Source: UBA2779 sp965232615 (lineage in GTDB: Bacteria > Spirochaetota > Spirochaetia > DSM-2461). From it: DNA of 64,000 bases. Under the pieces are notes generated by a model. The model saw only the letters and a program-made list of their open reading frames with translations. It made no database searches and was not told where the DNA came from. This document shows positions 33,796 through 41,790 of the stretch, one piece after another; position 1 is the stretch's first letter, and each line of letters begins with the position of its first letter. Where the stretch lies: positions 1,984,001 to 2,048,000 of the forward strand of contig OZ246985.1 of assembly GCA_965232615.1 (NCBI GenBank), read 5' to 3'. A program made the translations under genes and the position numbers.

Positions 33796-34878
33796 TTAAA
33801 GTGCAGATGCGACCAGATCTCCCACCTCGCTTGTTGAGTATCCCATTTGACCGGCAGACAGGCTTTTGATTTTCGTCCCGGTGATTTGCATAACAGCATT
33901 TTCCACAGATTCGGCAGCCTTATACTCGCCCAGAGTATCCAGCATCATGGCACCTGCGACGATAGAAGCCAGTGGATTGATGATGCCCTTACCGGTATAC
34001 TTGGGAGCTGAACCGCCAATGGGTTCAAACATGGAAACACCCTCAGGGTTTATATTTCCCCCGGCTGCAATGCCCATGCCTCCCTGGGTAATAGCTCCTA
34101 AATCGGTGATAATGTCTCCGAACATATTGCCTGTAACCAGAACATCAAACCATTCCGGACTCTTGACCATCCACATGCAGGCCGCATCAACATGATAGTA
34201 GTCCCGGCGAATATCCGCAAAGTCAGCCTCACCAATTTCATTAAAGGCCCGCTCCCAAAGATCAAAGACATAGGTAAGAACATTGGTTTTTCCAACCAGT
34301 CCAAGACTATTTTCCCTGCCCTTACCCGAAGCCTTTTTCCCATGCCTCTGAGTGTAGTCAAAGGCATATCGCAGACAGCGTTCAACCTGAAAGCGATTGT
34401 AAACCATACTTTGCACAGCCACTTCCTGATCCGTACCCTTCATGGAGATTCCGCCGGTTCCAGTGTAGATTCCACCGGAATTTTCACGAACTACAACGTA
34501 ATCAATATGCTCAGGTCCCTTATCCTTCAATGGAGTATCCACTCCCGGGTAAAGCTTCACCGGCCTCAGATTGATGTATTGATCCAACTCAAAGCGCAGC
34601 CGCAGAAGAATGCCCTTCTCCAGTATTCCCGGCTTCACATCCGGATGACCAATAGCCCCAAGATAAATAGAATCAAATTGCTTAAGATCATTGACAGCCG
34701 TATCGGGTAAAACCTCTCCGGTTCTCAAATAACGGTCACCACCAAAATCAAATTCCGTCATCTCCAGTTTAAATCCGAACTTTGCTGCTGCTGCATCCAG
34801 CACTTTTTTCCCCTCAGCAACAACTTCACCACCTGTACCATCACCGGGCAATACGGCTATTTTGTATTTTTTTGCCAT
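33796..34878 (-). CDS. leuB: 3-isopropylmalate dehydrogenase
   Basis: NAD-dependent beta-decarboxylating dehydrogenase, third step of leucine synthesis. The 360-residue protein starts MAKKYKIAVLPGDGTGGEVV. It has the substrate arginines in LLRLRFELDQYINLRPVKL, VVRENSGGIYTG, the Lys of GLVGKTNVLTYV, the Tyr/Asp pair of DYYHVDAACMWMV, the metal Asp of NMFGDIITDLGA, and MFEPIGGSAPKYTGKGIINPLA near the NAD site. Some relatives act on tartrate or isocitrate, so specificity is not certain. The ATG at 34878 follows GAGGAAG and is preferred to 34893. No other leu gene is adjacent, which is unusual. Confidence 0.88.
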   Translation of the reverse strand: MAKKYKIAVLPGDGTGGEVVAEGKKVLDAAAAKFGFKLEMTEFDFGGDRYLRTGEVLPDTAVNDLKQFDSIYLGAIGHPDVKPGILEKGILLRLRFELDQYINLRPVKLYPGVDTPLKDKGPEHIDYVVVRENSGGIYTGTGGISMKGTDQEVAVQSMVYNRFQVERCLRYAFDYTQRHGKKASGKGRENSLGLVGKTNVLTYVFDLWERAFNEIGEADFADIRRDYYHVDAACMWMVKSPEWFDVLVTGNMFGDIITDLGAITQGGMGIAAGGNINPEGVSMFEPIGGSAPKYTGKGIINPLASIVAGAMMLDTLGEYKAAESVENAVMQITGTKIKSLSAGQMGYSTSEVGDLVASAL

Positions 34879-35071
34879 AACTTCCTCTCTCACTGTGTTT
34901 CATTGACGAAAACCGCCCTAGAATGAGAATAACGTTATCCCAGAAGAAAGTAAATGATTTCCAGTCACATCCATGATGCTGTTCTGGATAATCCAGTTGG
35001 ATCAACCTTGAATGGCACCGATCTCCATGTGGCAGACAATAGAAACAACCACAATCAATTACTATTTCTAA
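34879..35071. other. Divergent intergenic region leuB / BMP transporter
   Basis: Contains a 10-bp palindrome ATAACGTTAT at 34930-34939 upstream of leuB that could be an operator. Otherwise no gene or RNA is recognised up to the BMP promoter. Confidence 0.35.
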
Positions 35072-35100
35072 TTGACAGAAAAAAAGACAAATACTAGACT
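35072..35100 (+). promoter_or_regulatory. Sigma70-type promoter of the BMP-transporter operon
   Basis: TTGACA and TAGACT are 17 bp apart, about 30 bp before the start codon, with AAGGAG in front of the ATG. The spacer is A-rich. Confidence 0.7.
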
Positions 35101-35130
35101 GGTGTTCAATTAATAAAAAAGGAGATAACT

Positions 35131-36318
35131 ATGAAGAGAGTATTGATGATTCTTACAGTCATGTTGGTCGCATCCATGTTCGTTTTTGCAGGCGGAGGCA
35201 GTGAGGAGACAGCCTCCATGGATAAGGCAACCCTCAAAGCCGGATTTATTTTCATCGGCCCTGCCGGTGATTTCGGATGGACATACGCCCATGACCAGGG
35301 ACGTCTGTATGCAGAGAAGGAACTCCCCTGGCTTGAAACTGTGGTTGTGGAAAGTGTTCCCGAAGGTGATGCCGTCCGTTTCATTGATCGTCTTATACAG
35401 GAACAAAACGTCAATGCTGTTTTCACCACAAGTTTTGGTTATATGGAGGATACCCTCAAAGCCGCCGAAAAGTACCCTGATGTGAAATTTTTTCATTGCT
35501 CCGGGTTCAAAAGAACGGCCAATGTTGGAACCTACATGGCTGATATGTATCAGATTTACTATCTGAATGGTCTGATATCCGGATCTATCACCAAATCAAA
35601 TAAAATTGGGTATATTGCAGCATTTCCCATCCCCGAGCTCTTCCGTCACATGAATGCCTTTGCATTGGGAATTAAGGAAGTCAACCCGGAAGCCACAGTC
35701 AGCGTAAAATGGATCTATGAGTGGTACGCTCCGGACAAGGCCCGTGAAGCCGCGGAGTCTCTGGTAGCCGAAGGTTGCGATGTACTTGGATTTACCGAGG
35801 ACACACCGACTGTCATTGAGGTAGCTCAGGAGCATCAGGATAAGGGAAGAGAGATTTACGCCCTGTCTCATTACAGTCCCATGCAGGCCTACGGCCCTGA
35901 TGCATCCATCACAGGCCAGCTGACTGACTGGGGTCCACTTTACGTTCAAATGCTCAACGACATCAAAGATGGTAAAACCAGTGATATGACCAATTACGAC
36001 CTTCTCTGGCTTATGAAGGATGGGGTTGTAGAGCTTGGAGGATCATGGGAAGAACAAATCAATCAGTCCTATGTAAGTACCTTCAAAGAACTGAAAACCA
36101 ATAATGCGGATCTGGGTGAAATCAGTATTTACGACCTTGTAATGAAACGCCGGGAACAAATGATACAGGGCCGGGAAGTCTTTGATCCATTCGTAGGACC
36201 GATCTACGATCAGGACGGTAATATGACTATCGCGGCTGAAGAAATGGCCAGCATTGGGCACCTCTTTGCGGAGATGAATTACCAGGTGGATAACTTCATA
36301 TCACCTCTTCCTCAGTAA
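35131..36318 (+). CDS. BMP family ABC transporter substrate-binding protein
   Basis: Periplasmic binding protein of the Med/BMP (PnrA) type; relatives bind purine nucleosides or riboflavin. The signal peptide MKRVLMILTVMLVASMFVFA is clear, but no Cys follows in the first 30 residues. It is thus not a typical lipoprotein, unlike the Borrelia and Treponema homologues. The mature part shows AGFIFIGPAGDFGWTYAHDQGR, FFHCSGFKRTANVGTYMADMYQ, KIGYIAAFPIPELFRHMNAF and CDVLGFTEDTP, which are family motifs. Length 395 is normal. The three genes that follow are its ATPase and two permeases. A strong hairpin after the stop may leave this gene expressed above the rest. Confidence 0.9.
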   Translation: MKRVLMILTVMLVASMFVFAGGGSEETASMDKATLKAGFIFIGPAGDFGWTYAHDQGRLYAEKELPWLETVVVESVPEGDAVRFIDRLIQEQNVNAVFTTSFGYMEDTLKAAEKYPDVKFFHCSGFKRTANVGTYMADMYQIYYLNGLISGSITKSNKIGYIAAFPIPELFRHMNAFALGIKEVNPEATVSVKWIYEWYAPDKAREAAESLVAEGCDVLGFTEDTPTVIEVAQEHQDKGREIYALSHYSPMQAYGPDASITGQLTDWGPLYVQMLNDIKDGKTSDMTNYDLLWLMKDGVVELGGSWEEQINQSYVSTFKELKTNNADLGEISIYDLVMKRREQMIQGREVFDPFVGPIYDQDGNMTIAAEEMASIGHLFAEMNYQVDNFISPLPQ

Positions 36319-36332
36319 AACTAAACAGTCCT

Positions 36333-36360
36333 CATACTCCGGGATATTACCCGGAGTATG
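36333..36360 (+). terminator. Perfect 11-bp hairpin after the binding-protein gene
   Basis: CATACTCCGGG, loop ATATTA, CCCGGAGTATG. There is no T-run, so it may act as an mRNA 3' stabiliser or a partial terminator between the binding-protein and ATPase genes. Confidence 0.6.
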
Positions 36361-36599
36361 AATGTGTGTATGATGTATGGCCGAACGGGAGTACAGTTTC
36401 CGTCCAGCTCCGGAGATATGTTCCTGATTTCATGTTTTTCACTTGAGAAATCTTATCGACAGGAAATATTGTAACAGCCTATCCTGTCAGATATTAATTC
36501 GCTGATGGGAATTTCTCGCATCTTACAAGCTTCCTGACACTGTATATTGATGACAACCAGCAAGAGCTGTGGATGAACTTCAGGTAAACGGAGGGCTAT
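36361..36599. other. Intergenic stretch with short repeat motif
   Basis: No gene recognised. ACAAGCTTCCTGACACT at 36525-36541 plus GTATATT matches the motif at 13874 almost exactly over 24 bp. Confidence 0.5.
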
Positions 36600-38114
36600 T
36601 TGAATAGAATTGAATCCCTGGAAATGAAGGGTATCAGCAAATCATTTCTCGAAGTAAAGGCAAATCAGGACATCAATTTCAGCATCAAATCCGGTGAGAT
36701 TCTCGGATTGCTTGGGGAAAACGGAGCTGGTAAGACGACTCTGATGAACATCCTCTATGGCCTGTATCTTCCCGATGAAGGTGAAATACGGATCAACGAT
36801 GAAATGATTCACCTGAGAAACCCCAGGGATTCAATGCGGGCTGGTATTGGAATGATTCATCAGCATTTCATGCTGGTGGAAAAGCATTCAGTACTGGAAA
36901 ACATAGCTCTCGGCTATGAAGACACCCCTTTTTTCTTCCCCCATCGCAGCTTGCGTTCAAAAATACAGAAACTATCGACCCGGTACAGTCTGGAAGTAAA
37001 TCCTGATAAACCTGTTTGGGATCTATCAGCAGGAGAACAACAACGGGTAGAGATACTGAAAGCACTCTCCCGGAATGCCGATCTGCTTATCATGGATGAA
37101 CCGACATCGGTTCTAACTCCCCAGGAAGCCAGTGAACTCTTTGATATTCTGAGGGAAATGACCCTTGAAGGACATTCGGTAATATTGATTACCCATAAGC
37201 TTGAGGAAATTTTCAATATCTGCAGCCGGGTGATAGTTCTCCGGAAAGGCCATCTAACAGGCGAAGCGGCTATCAATGATGTGGACAAGGGAAAACTGGC
37301 CGAGATGATGATTGGCCGGCAGATAGCCACGGCCTACGGTAAAGCTGATGTTCAGCCCGGTGAGGTTCTCCTCGAAACAAAAAATCTCGATGTGGACTCT
37401 GACCGGGGTTTACCTGCGGTACGAAATCTGCATCTAAAGGTGCATTCCTCCGAAATTCTCGGCATTGCTGGTGTCTCGGGCAATGGTCAACAGGAACTGG
37501 TGGAAACCATAACCGGACTCAGACAACCCTTGAGGGGAACGGTTAAGATGAAGGGCAAGGCATTGAATCACTTCAATGCCAGATCGGCCCACATACTGGG
37601 TATATCTCATGTGCCTGAAGAACGGATCAAACATGGCACAGTTCCAAATCTGCTGCTTTCTGAAAACTCAATTCTCAAACAGCACAGGGATTATCCATTC
37701 AGCAGATGGATACAGATGAACTATGATGTCATTAACAAACATGCGAATTCTCTGGTAGAAAGTTTCCAGGTAGACACCCCTTCTATCAATGTAATGGTGA
37801 AGAATCTTTCCGGCGGAAACATACAGAAACTTATTCTCGGCCGTGAGATATCCTGTGGTCCGGAACTTCTTGTAGCGGCCCACCCCACCTACGGATTGGA
37901 TGTAGGAGCAACAGAATATGTCCGTAAGCAGATTATTACACTTCGAGACAATGGTGGTGCCGTTCTGCTCGTATCCGAGGATCTGGATGAACTGTTCATG
38001 GTTTGCGACCGTATCGCAGTAATGTTTAATGGAAGTTTCATGGGTGAATTAACCCCGGAAACCTGGTCTATTGAAAAAATCGGACTGATGATGGCCGGTT
38101 CAGTTTCACAATGA
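36600..38114 (+). CDS. ABC transporter ATP-binding protein, nucleoside/BMP type (two NBDs)
   Basis: Cytoplasmic ATPase of the import system, 504 residues with tandem nucleotide-binding domains like RbsA. The first has a full Walker A (GENGAGKTTLMN), signature (LSAGEQQRVEIL) and Walker B (LLIMDEPTSVLT). The second has a degenerate Walker A (GVSGNGQQELVE, no Lys), signature LSGGNIQKLILGREIS and AAHPTYGLDVGA in place of Walker B, as is normal for this subfamily. The start is a TTG at 36600 with GGAGGG close upstream; the ATG at 36624 (MKGISKSF) is the alternative. Two permease genes follow at 12 bp and with an 8-bp overlap. Confidence 0.92.
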   Translation: MNRIESLEMKGISKSFLEVKANQDINFSIKSGEILGLLGENGAGKTTLMNILYGLYLPDEGEIRINDEMIHLRNPRDSMRAGIGMIHQHFMLVEKHSVLENIALGYEDTPFFFPHRSLRSKIQKLSTRYSLEVNPDKPVWDLSAGEQQRVEILKALSRNADLLIMDEPTSVLTPQEASELFDILREMTLEGHSVILITHKLEEIFNICSRVIVLRKGHLTGEAAINDVDKGKLAEMMIGRQIATAYGKADVQPGEVLLETKNLDVDSDRGLPAVRNLHLKVHSSEILGIAGVSGNGQQELVETITGLRQPLRGTVKMKGKALNHFNARSAHILGISHVPEERIKHGTVPNLLLSENSILKQHRDYPFSRWIQMNYDVINKHANSLVESFQVDTPSINVMVKNLSGGNIQKLILGREISCGPELLVAAHPTYGLDVGATEYVRKQIITLRDNGGAVLLVSEDLDELFMVCDRIAVMFNGSFMGELTPETWSIEKIGLMMAGSVSQ

Positions 38115-38126
38115 GGATGCTCATTT

Positions 38127-39212
38127 ATGCGTATTGAACTATTTCCACGGGAGAAAATCAGTCCTCAACTGAGTATTCTCATCCTAATTGGTTCACTTAC
38201 GGCAGGACTTCTGGCCGTGGGTATTGTATTTTCTATGAGTGGAGTAAACCCTGCGAAAGCTGTTTTTTCCATATTCAAGGGGTCTTTCGGCAGTTGGTAT
38301 GGCATCAAGGAAACTATAACCAAATCCATTCCCCTTATACTCATCGGCAGTGGATTGGCCCTGGCCTACAAAGCAAAATTCTGGAATATAGGAGCTGAAA
38401 GTCAGCTTCTGGCTGGTGCAATACTGGCCACCTGGATTGGACTTTCATGGGGACCACACCTGCCTCCCATCATCATCGTTCCCCTTATGTTCATGGCGGC
38501 ATTCATTGGAGGGGCACTTTGGGGTATGGTACCAGCAGTCCTCAAAGTGAGATTTGGAATCAATGAAGTAATATCCACTCTGATGCTCAACTACATTGCG
38601 GCTGAATTCGTGAAATTCCTTGTGGTTGGTCCATGGAAAGGGGCTACCAAGAGCGGATATCCCTACACCGATGACTTCCCGGCCTCAGCCATCCTGCAGC
38701 CCTTCTCCAACTCCCGGATTTCTCCGGTGCTTCTTGTTATGGCCATTGCCTGTGCATTGATTCTTGGATGGCTGGTTTATAAATGCCGTTTTGGATATGA
38801 AATACGGGTCATCGGGGAAAATCCTCATGCGGCTCAGTATGCAGGTATTAACTTTTTCAAAACCTCCCTTATACTCATGGCCATCTCCGGCGGTATGGCA
38901 GGACTTGCCGGAGCCGGAGAACTTATGTCCATTCACCACTATCTGAGTTACCCTGATTCTCTGAGTGCAGGATATGGTTTTACCGCCATTATTGTTGCCT
39001 GGTTGGCCAGACTCCACCCATCGTACACCATAATTTCAGGCCTGTTTTTTGCTGGTATCATTGTAGGGGGAGACGCGATACAGATATCCATGGGGATGCC
39101 TGCCGCCACGGTGAATGTTTTCAACAGCATCATACTGGTTTTCCTGATTATGGAGGATTTCTTCATCTCTCACAGGATTCGTATTCGCTTCGGGAGGAAA
39201 ATCCATGCTTGA
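38127..39212 (+). CDS. ABC transporter permease, nucleoside type (first)
   Basis: Inner-membrane permease, 361 residues, of the branched-chain amino acid/ribose permease superfamily. Hydrophobic segments alternate with conserved loops: KETITKSIPLILIGSGLALAYKAKFWNIGAESQLLAGAI-type sequence near residues 54-92, FGINEVISTLMLNYIA, VIGENPHAAQYAGINFFKT and the helix AISGGMAGLAGAGELMS. These are the same landmarks seen in NupP/YufP. It stops inside the next permease gene (8-bp overlap). Confidence 0.92.
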   Translation: MRIELFPREKISPQLSILILIGSLTAGLLAVGIVFSMSGVNPAKAVFSIFKGSFGSWYGIKETITKSIPLILIGSGLALAYKAKFWNIGAESQLLAGAILATWIGLSWGPHLPPIIIVPLMFMAAFIGGALWGMVPAVLKVRFGINEVISTLMLNYIAAEFVKFLVVGPWKGATKSGYPYTDDFPASAILQPFSNSRISPVLLVMAIACALILGWLVYKCRFGYEIRVIGENPHAAQYAGINFFKTSLILMAISGGMAGLAGAGELMSIHHYLSYPDSLSAGYGFTAIIVAWLARLHPSYTIISGLFFAGIIVGGDAIQISMGMPAATVNVFNSIILVFLIMEDFFISHRIRIRFGRKIHA

Positions 39213-40131
39213 TATTATTACATCCGTTCTCACCCGGACCATCATTGCCGGAACCCCATTGCTTCTGGCAACTCTGGGTGAAATCCTCACGGAAAGAGCT
39301 GGGATTATTAATCTTGGCCTGGAAGGACTGATGTCCTCGGGAGCTGTAACGGCTTTCATCGTAACCTTTACCACCGGGAACCCATGGCTGGGACTACTGG
39401 CCGCCATCCTCGTGGGTATACTGCTTTCAAGCATCCATGGTTTTGTATGCATCGGTCTACGTTCCAACCAGGTAGTCAGCGGATTGGCTCTCACCATGCT
39501 GGGGCTGGGCATCAGTGGACTCTGGGGGAAACCTTATATTGGACAACCTCTTCCTGTTCGGATGCCTTTTATCGACATCCAGGGACTTTCAAACATACCC
39601 ATTCTAGGTCAGGTTTTATTCAATCACGACTGGTATGTGTATCTATCGGCCCTCCTTGGCATAGTACTATGGTTCATACTCAAACATACCCGCATGGGAA
39701 TAACCCTTCGGTCTGTGGGAGAGAATCCCAGAGCCGCTGAAGCTCAGGGTATCGCCGTTAATCGTGTAAAATACTATGCCGTACTCGCTGGTGGGGGGCT
39801 GGCTGGAATGGCCGGAGCTTACCTTTCGACGGCCTACAGCGGTTCATGGAACGAAGGGATGGTAGCCGGCAGAGGCTGGATTGCCATCGCACTGACCATC
39901 TTCGCTTTGTGGCAGCCTGGGGGAGCTTTTCTGGGAGCCTATCTGTTCGGTGGGATTTTCGTCCTTCAATATATGCTACAGCCTCTGGGAATCTCACCCA
40001 ATATTCTGTCCATGCTTCCCTACGCCTCTACCCTCTTTGTTCTGTTTGCCTTTGGGCTATCCAAATCCGGTAAACGCCGCATGAATGCTCCAGCAACCCT
40101 GGGTGAACCCTATGTTCGGGGAGAACGCTGA
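39205..40131 (+). CDS. ABC transporter permease, nucleoside type (second)
   Basis: Second permease, 308 residues, NupQ/YufQ-like. Landmarks are TPLLLATLGEILTERAGIINLGLEGLM, FVCIGLRSNQVVSGLALTMLGLG, LRSVGENPRAAEAQGIAVNRVKY and the AGGGLAGMAGAYLSTAY helix. With the first permease it forms the membrane channel, powered by the upstream ATPase. No terminator stem with a T-run is seen in the 20 bp to the convergent lysS end. Confidence 0.92.
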   Translation: MLDIITSVLTRTIIAGTPLLLATLGEILTERAGIINLGLEGLMSSGAVTAFIVTFTTGNPWLGLLAAILVGILLSSIHGFVCIGLRSNQVVSGLALTMLGLGISGLWGKPYIGQPLPVRMPFIDIQGLSNIPILGQVLFNHDWYVYLSALLGIVLWFILKHTRMGITLRSVGENPRAAEAQGIAVNRVKYYAVLAGGGLAGMAGAYLSTAYSGSWNEGMVAGRGWIAIALTIFALWQPGGAFLGAYLFGGIFVLQYMLQPLGISPNILSMLPYASTLFVLFAFGLSKSGKRRMNAPATLGEPYVRGER

Positions 40132-40151
40132 AGATTCAGAGCGAAGGGTGA

Positions 40152-41735
40152 TTACATCCTCTCCAACAGATCCCCTACACAATCAGGTCCCAGAACATGA
40201 AGAAAATTTATTAATCGTGGACCTTTATCCCTGCCAATAAGAACTTTATATACAGTGGTGAAAAAATCTGCAGATTCCAAATTATTTTCACGGATAAGGT
40301 TGTACATCAGAATTGAAAAGTCTTTCTCCGATATTTTCCCCAGTTGACTCCTCACCAGAATGCCAAAATCCTTCACTGTAGATTTAAGGTCTGGATTCAG
40401 ACTTATTGGGCTGTCATCGGGATTCCTGAGAGAAAAACGGAAATCCTCCGGGGCATGATCATTCACCCAGTTCCAGGCACAATTTGCCCGACATCTAAAC
40501 CTTTCAAGATCAGCTGGTAAGATATCACCCAAACGCTCAATAACCCTATCTATGTTCCCCGAATGTATCTGCAACAGTGTTGTCAAATGCCTGATTTGAA
40601 TCTGATAAGGTAACCTGGCGGGAACTTCATGGATTTGGGAGAGTTCATATATTCGGGCTTCTTTCTCCCATTTCTTCATTTTTTTGGGGTTATCGGGTTT
40701 ATTGAAAAAATATCGTTCAGATTTATCGTAATCTTCGTAGACTTTGAGAAGATCAAGGTCAAAACTAATGGCGAGATCATTATTCGGTCTTGTTCCAGCA
40801 AAGAAATATCGTACAACCTCTGGCTGATAGTAGCGAAGGATATCTTTGAGCGATACAACTTCACCTGTGGATGAACTGAGCTTCCCACTCCCTCCTTTTA
40901 CTCGGACAAATTCATATTGAAATGTAACTGGTGGTTCATGATTAAAAACTTCTCTGCTGGTAAGTTTTGCTGTATCAAAGCTTCCCCCTTCAGTATGGTG
41001 ATCTTTTCCAGCCGGTTCAAAATCCACTTTCTCATAGAACCATCTCATCGGCCAGTCAATACGCCATGGAAGTTTGACCACACTGGTTTTCCGTAAATCA
41101 ATTAATTCAGAATTTCCACATTCACATTCATAGTGGATGCTGTAATCATTCATCCTGTCTTTTATATGAGTGGTATCCCGGCCGCATTGCGTACAGAAGA
41201 CACTGAGTGGCCACCAATCGTCTGCCAGAGGTGTTGTTCTGTGGGAATTTAATTGCTTCCGAATGAGTTCACTGTTATCCAGAACAATCTTCATGCACTC
41301 AGAATACTGAGAAGAGCGGTATTTTTCTGCCTGGTAGATGTATTCCGGCTCAATACCAACAATGGGAAGAAGCTTCTCAAGAGCTTTCTCATTATGAGAC
41401 GCATAGCTGACTTCATTGCCTGAAACATCAGGAACATCCGTAATTGACTGGCGCAGATATGTGGCAAGCAATTCCTGATTGGGCAGATTTGCCGGTACCT
41501 TGCGGAATACATCATAATCATCCCATGAATAAATGAACCGAACCTGACGTTTTCTATCTCGCAGAGCACGCACAACGAGTTCCACTGAAATGATTTCACG
41601 GAAGTTACCTATGTGAATAGTCCCGGAAGGAGTAATGCCTGAGGCACAGACATAAACATCCTTTTCTCCTCTCTCCCGGATAATTCTATCCGCAACGATA
41701 TCTGCCCAATGAGGCGATAGCGGTTTTTCATTCAT
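40152..41735 (-). CDS. lysS: Lysyl-tRNA synthetase, class I
   Basis: Charges tRNA-Lys. This is the class I enzyme found in archaea, spirochaetes and some alphaproteobacteria, unrelated to the class II LysRS of most bacteria. The HIGH signature reads HIGN in CASGITPSGTIHIGNFREI; the KMSKS equivalent reads KLSSSTGE. FIYSWDDYDVFRKVP and a zinc-like CTQCG...CECG pair are present. The ATG at 41735 (MNEKPLSPHWADI) is the likely start; the longer reading frame upstream is not conserved. 528 residues is normal. Confidence 0.96.
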   Translation of the reverse strand: MNEKPLSPHWADIVADRIIRERGEKDVYVCASGITPSGTIHIGNFREIISVELVVRALRDRKRQVRFIYSWDDYDVFRKVPANLPNQELLATYLRQSITDVPDVSGNEVSYASHNEKALEKLLPIVGIEPEYIYQAEKYRSSQYSECMKIVLDNSELIRKQLNSHRTTPLADDWWPLSVFCTQCGRDTTHIKDRMNDYSIHYECECGNSELIDLRKTSVVKLPWRIDWPMRWFYEKVDFEPAGKDHHTEGGSFDTAKLTSREVFNHEPPVTFQYEFVRVKGGSGKLSSSTGEVVSLKDILRYYQPEVVRYFFAGTRPNNDLAISFDLDLLKVYEDYDKSERYFFNKPDNPKKMKKWEKEARIYELSQIHEVPARLPYQIQIRHLTTLLQIHSGNIDRVIERLGDILPADLERFRCRANCAWNWVNDHAPEDFRFSLRNPDDSPISLNPDLKSTVKDFGILVRSQLGKISEKDFSILMYNLIRENNLESADFFTTVYKVLIGRDKGPRLINFLHVLGPDCVGDLLERM

Positions 41736-41790
41736 AACCATGATGATAACCTGGATCAAAAATTCATTGAACCAGGCAGCATCTGAATGA

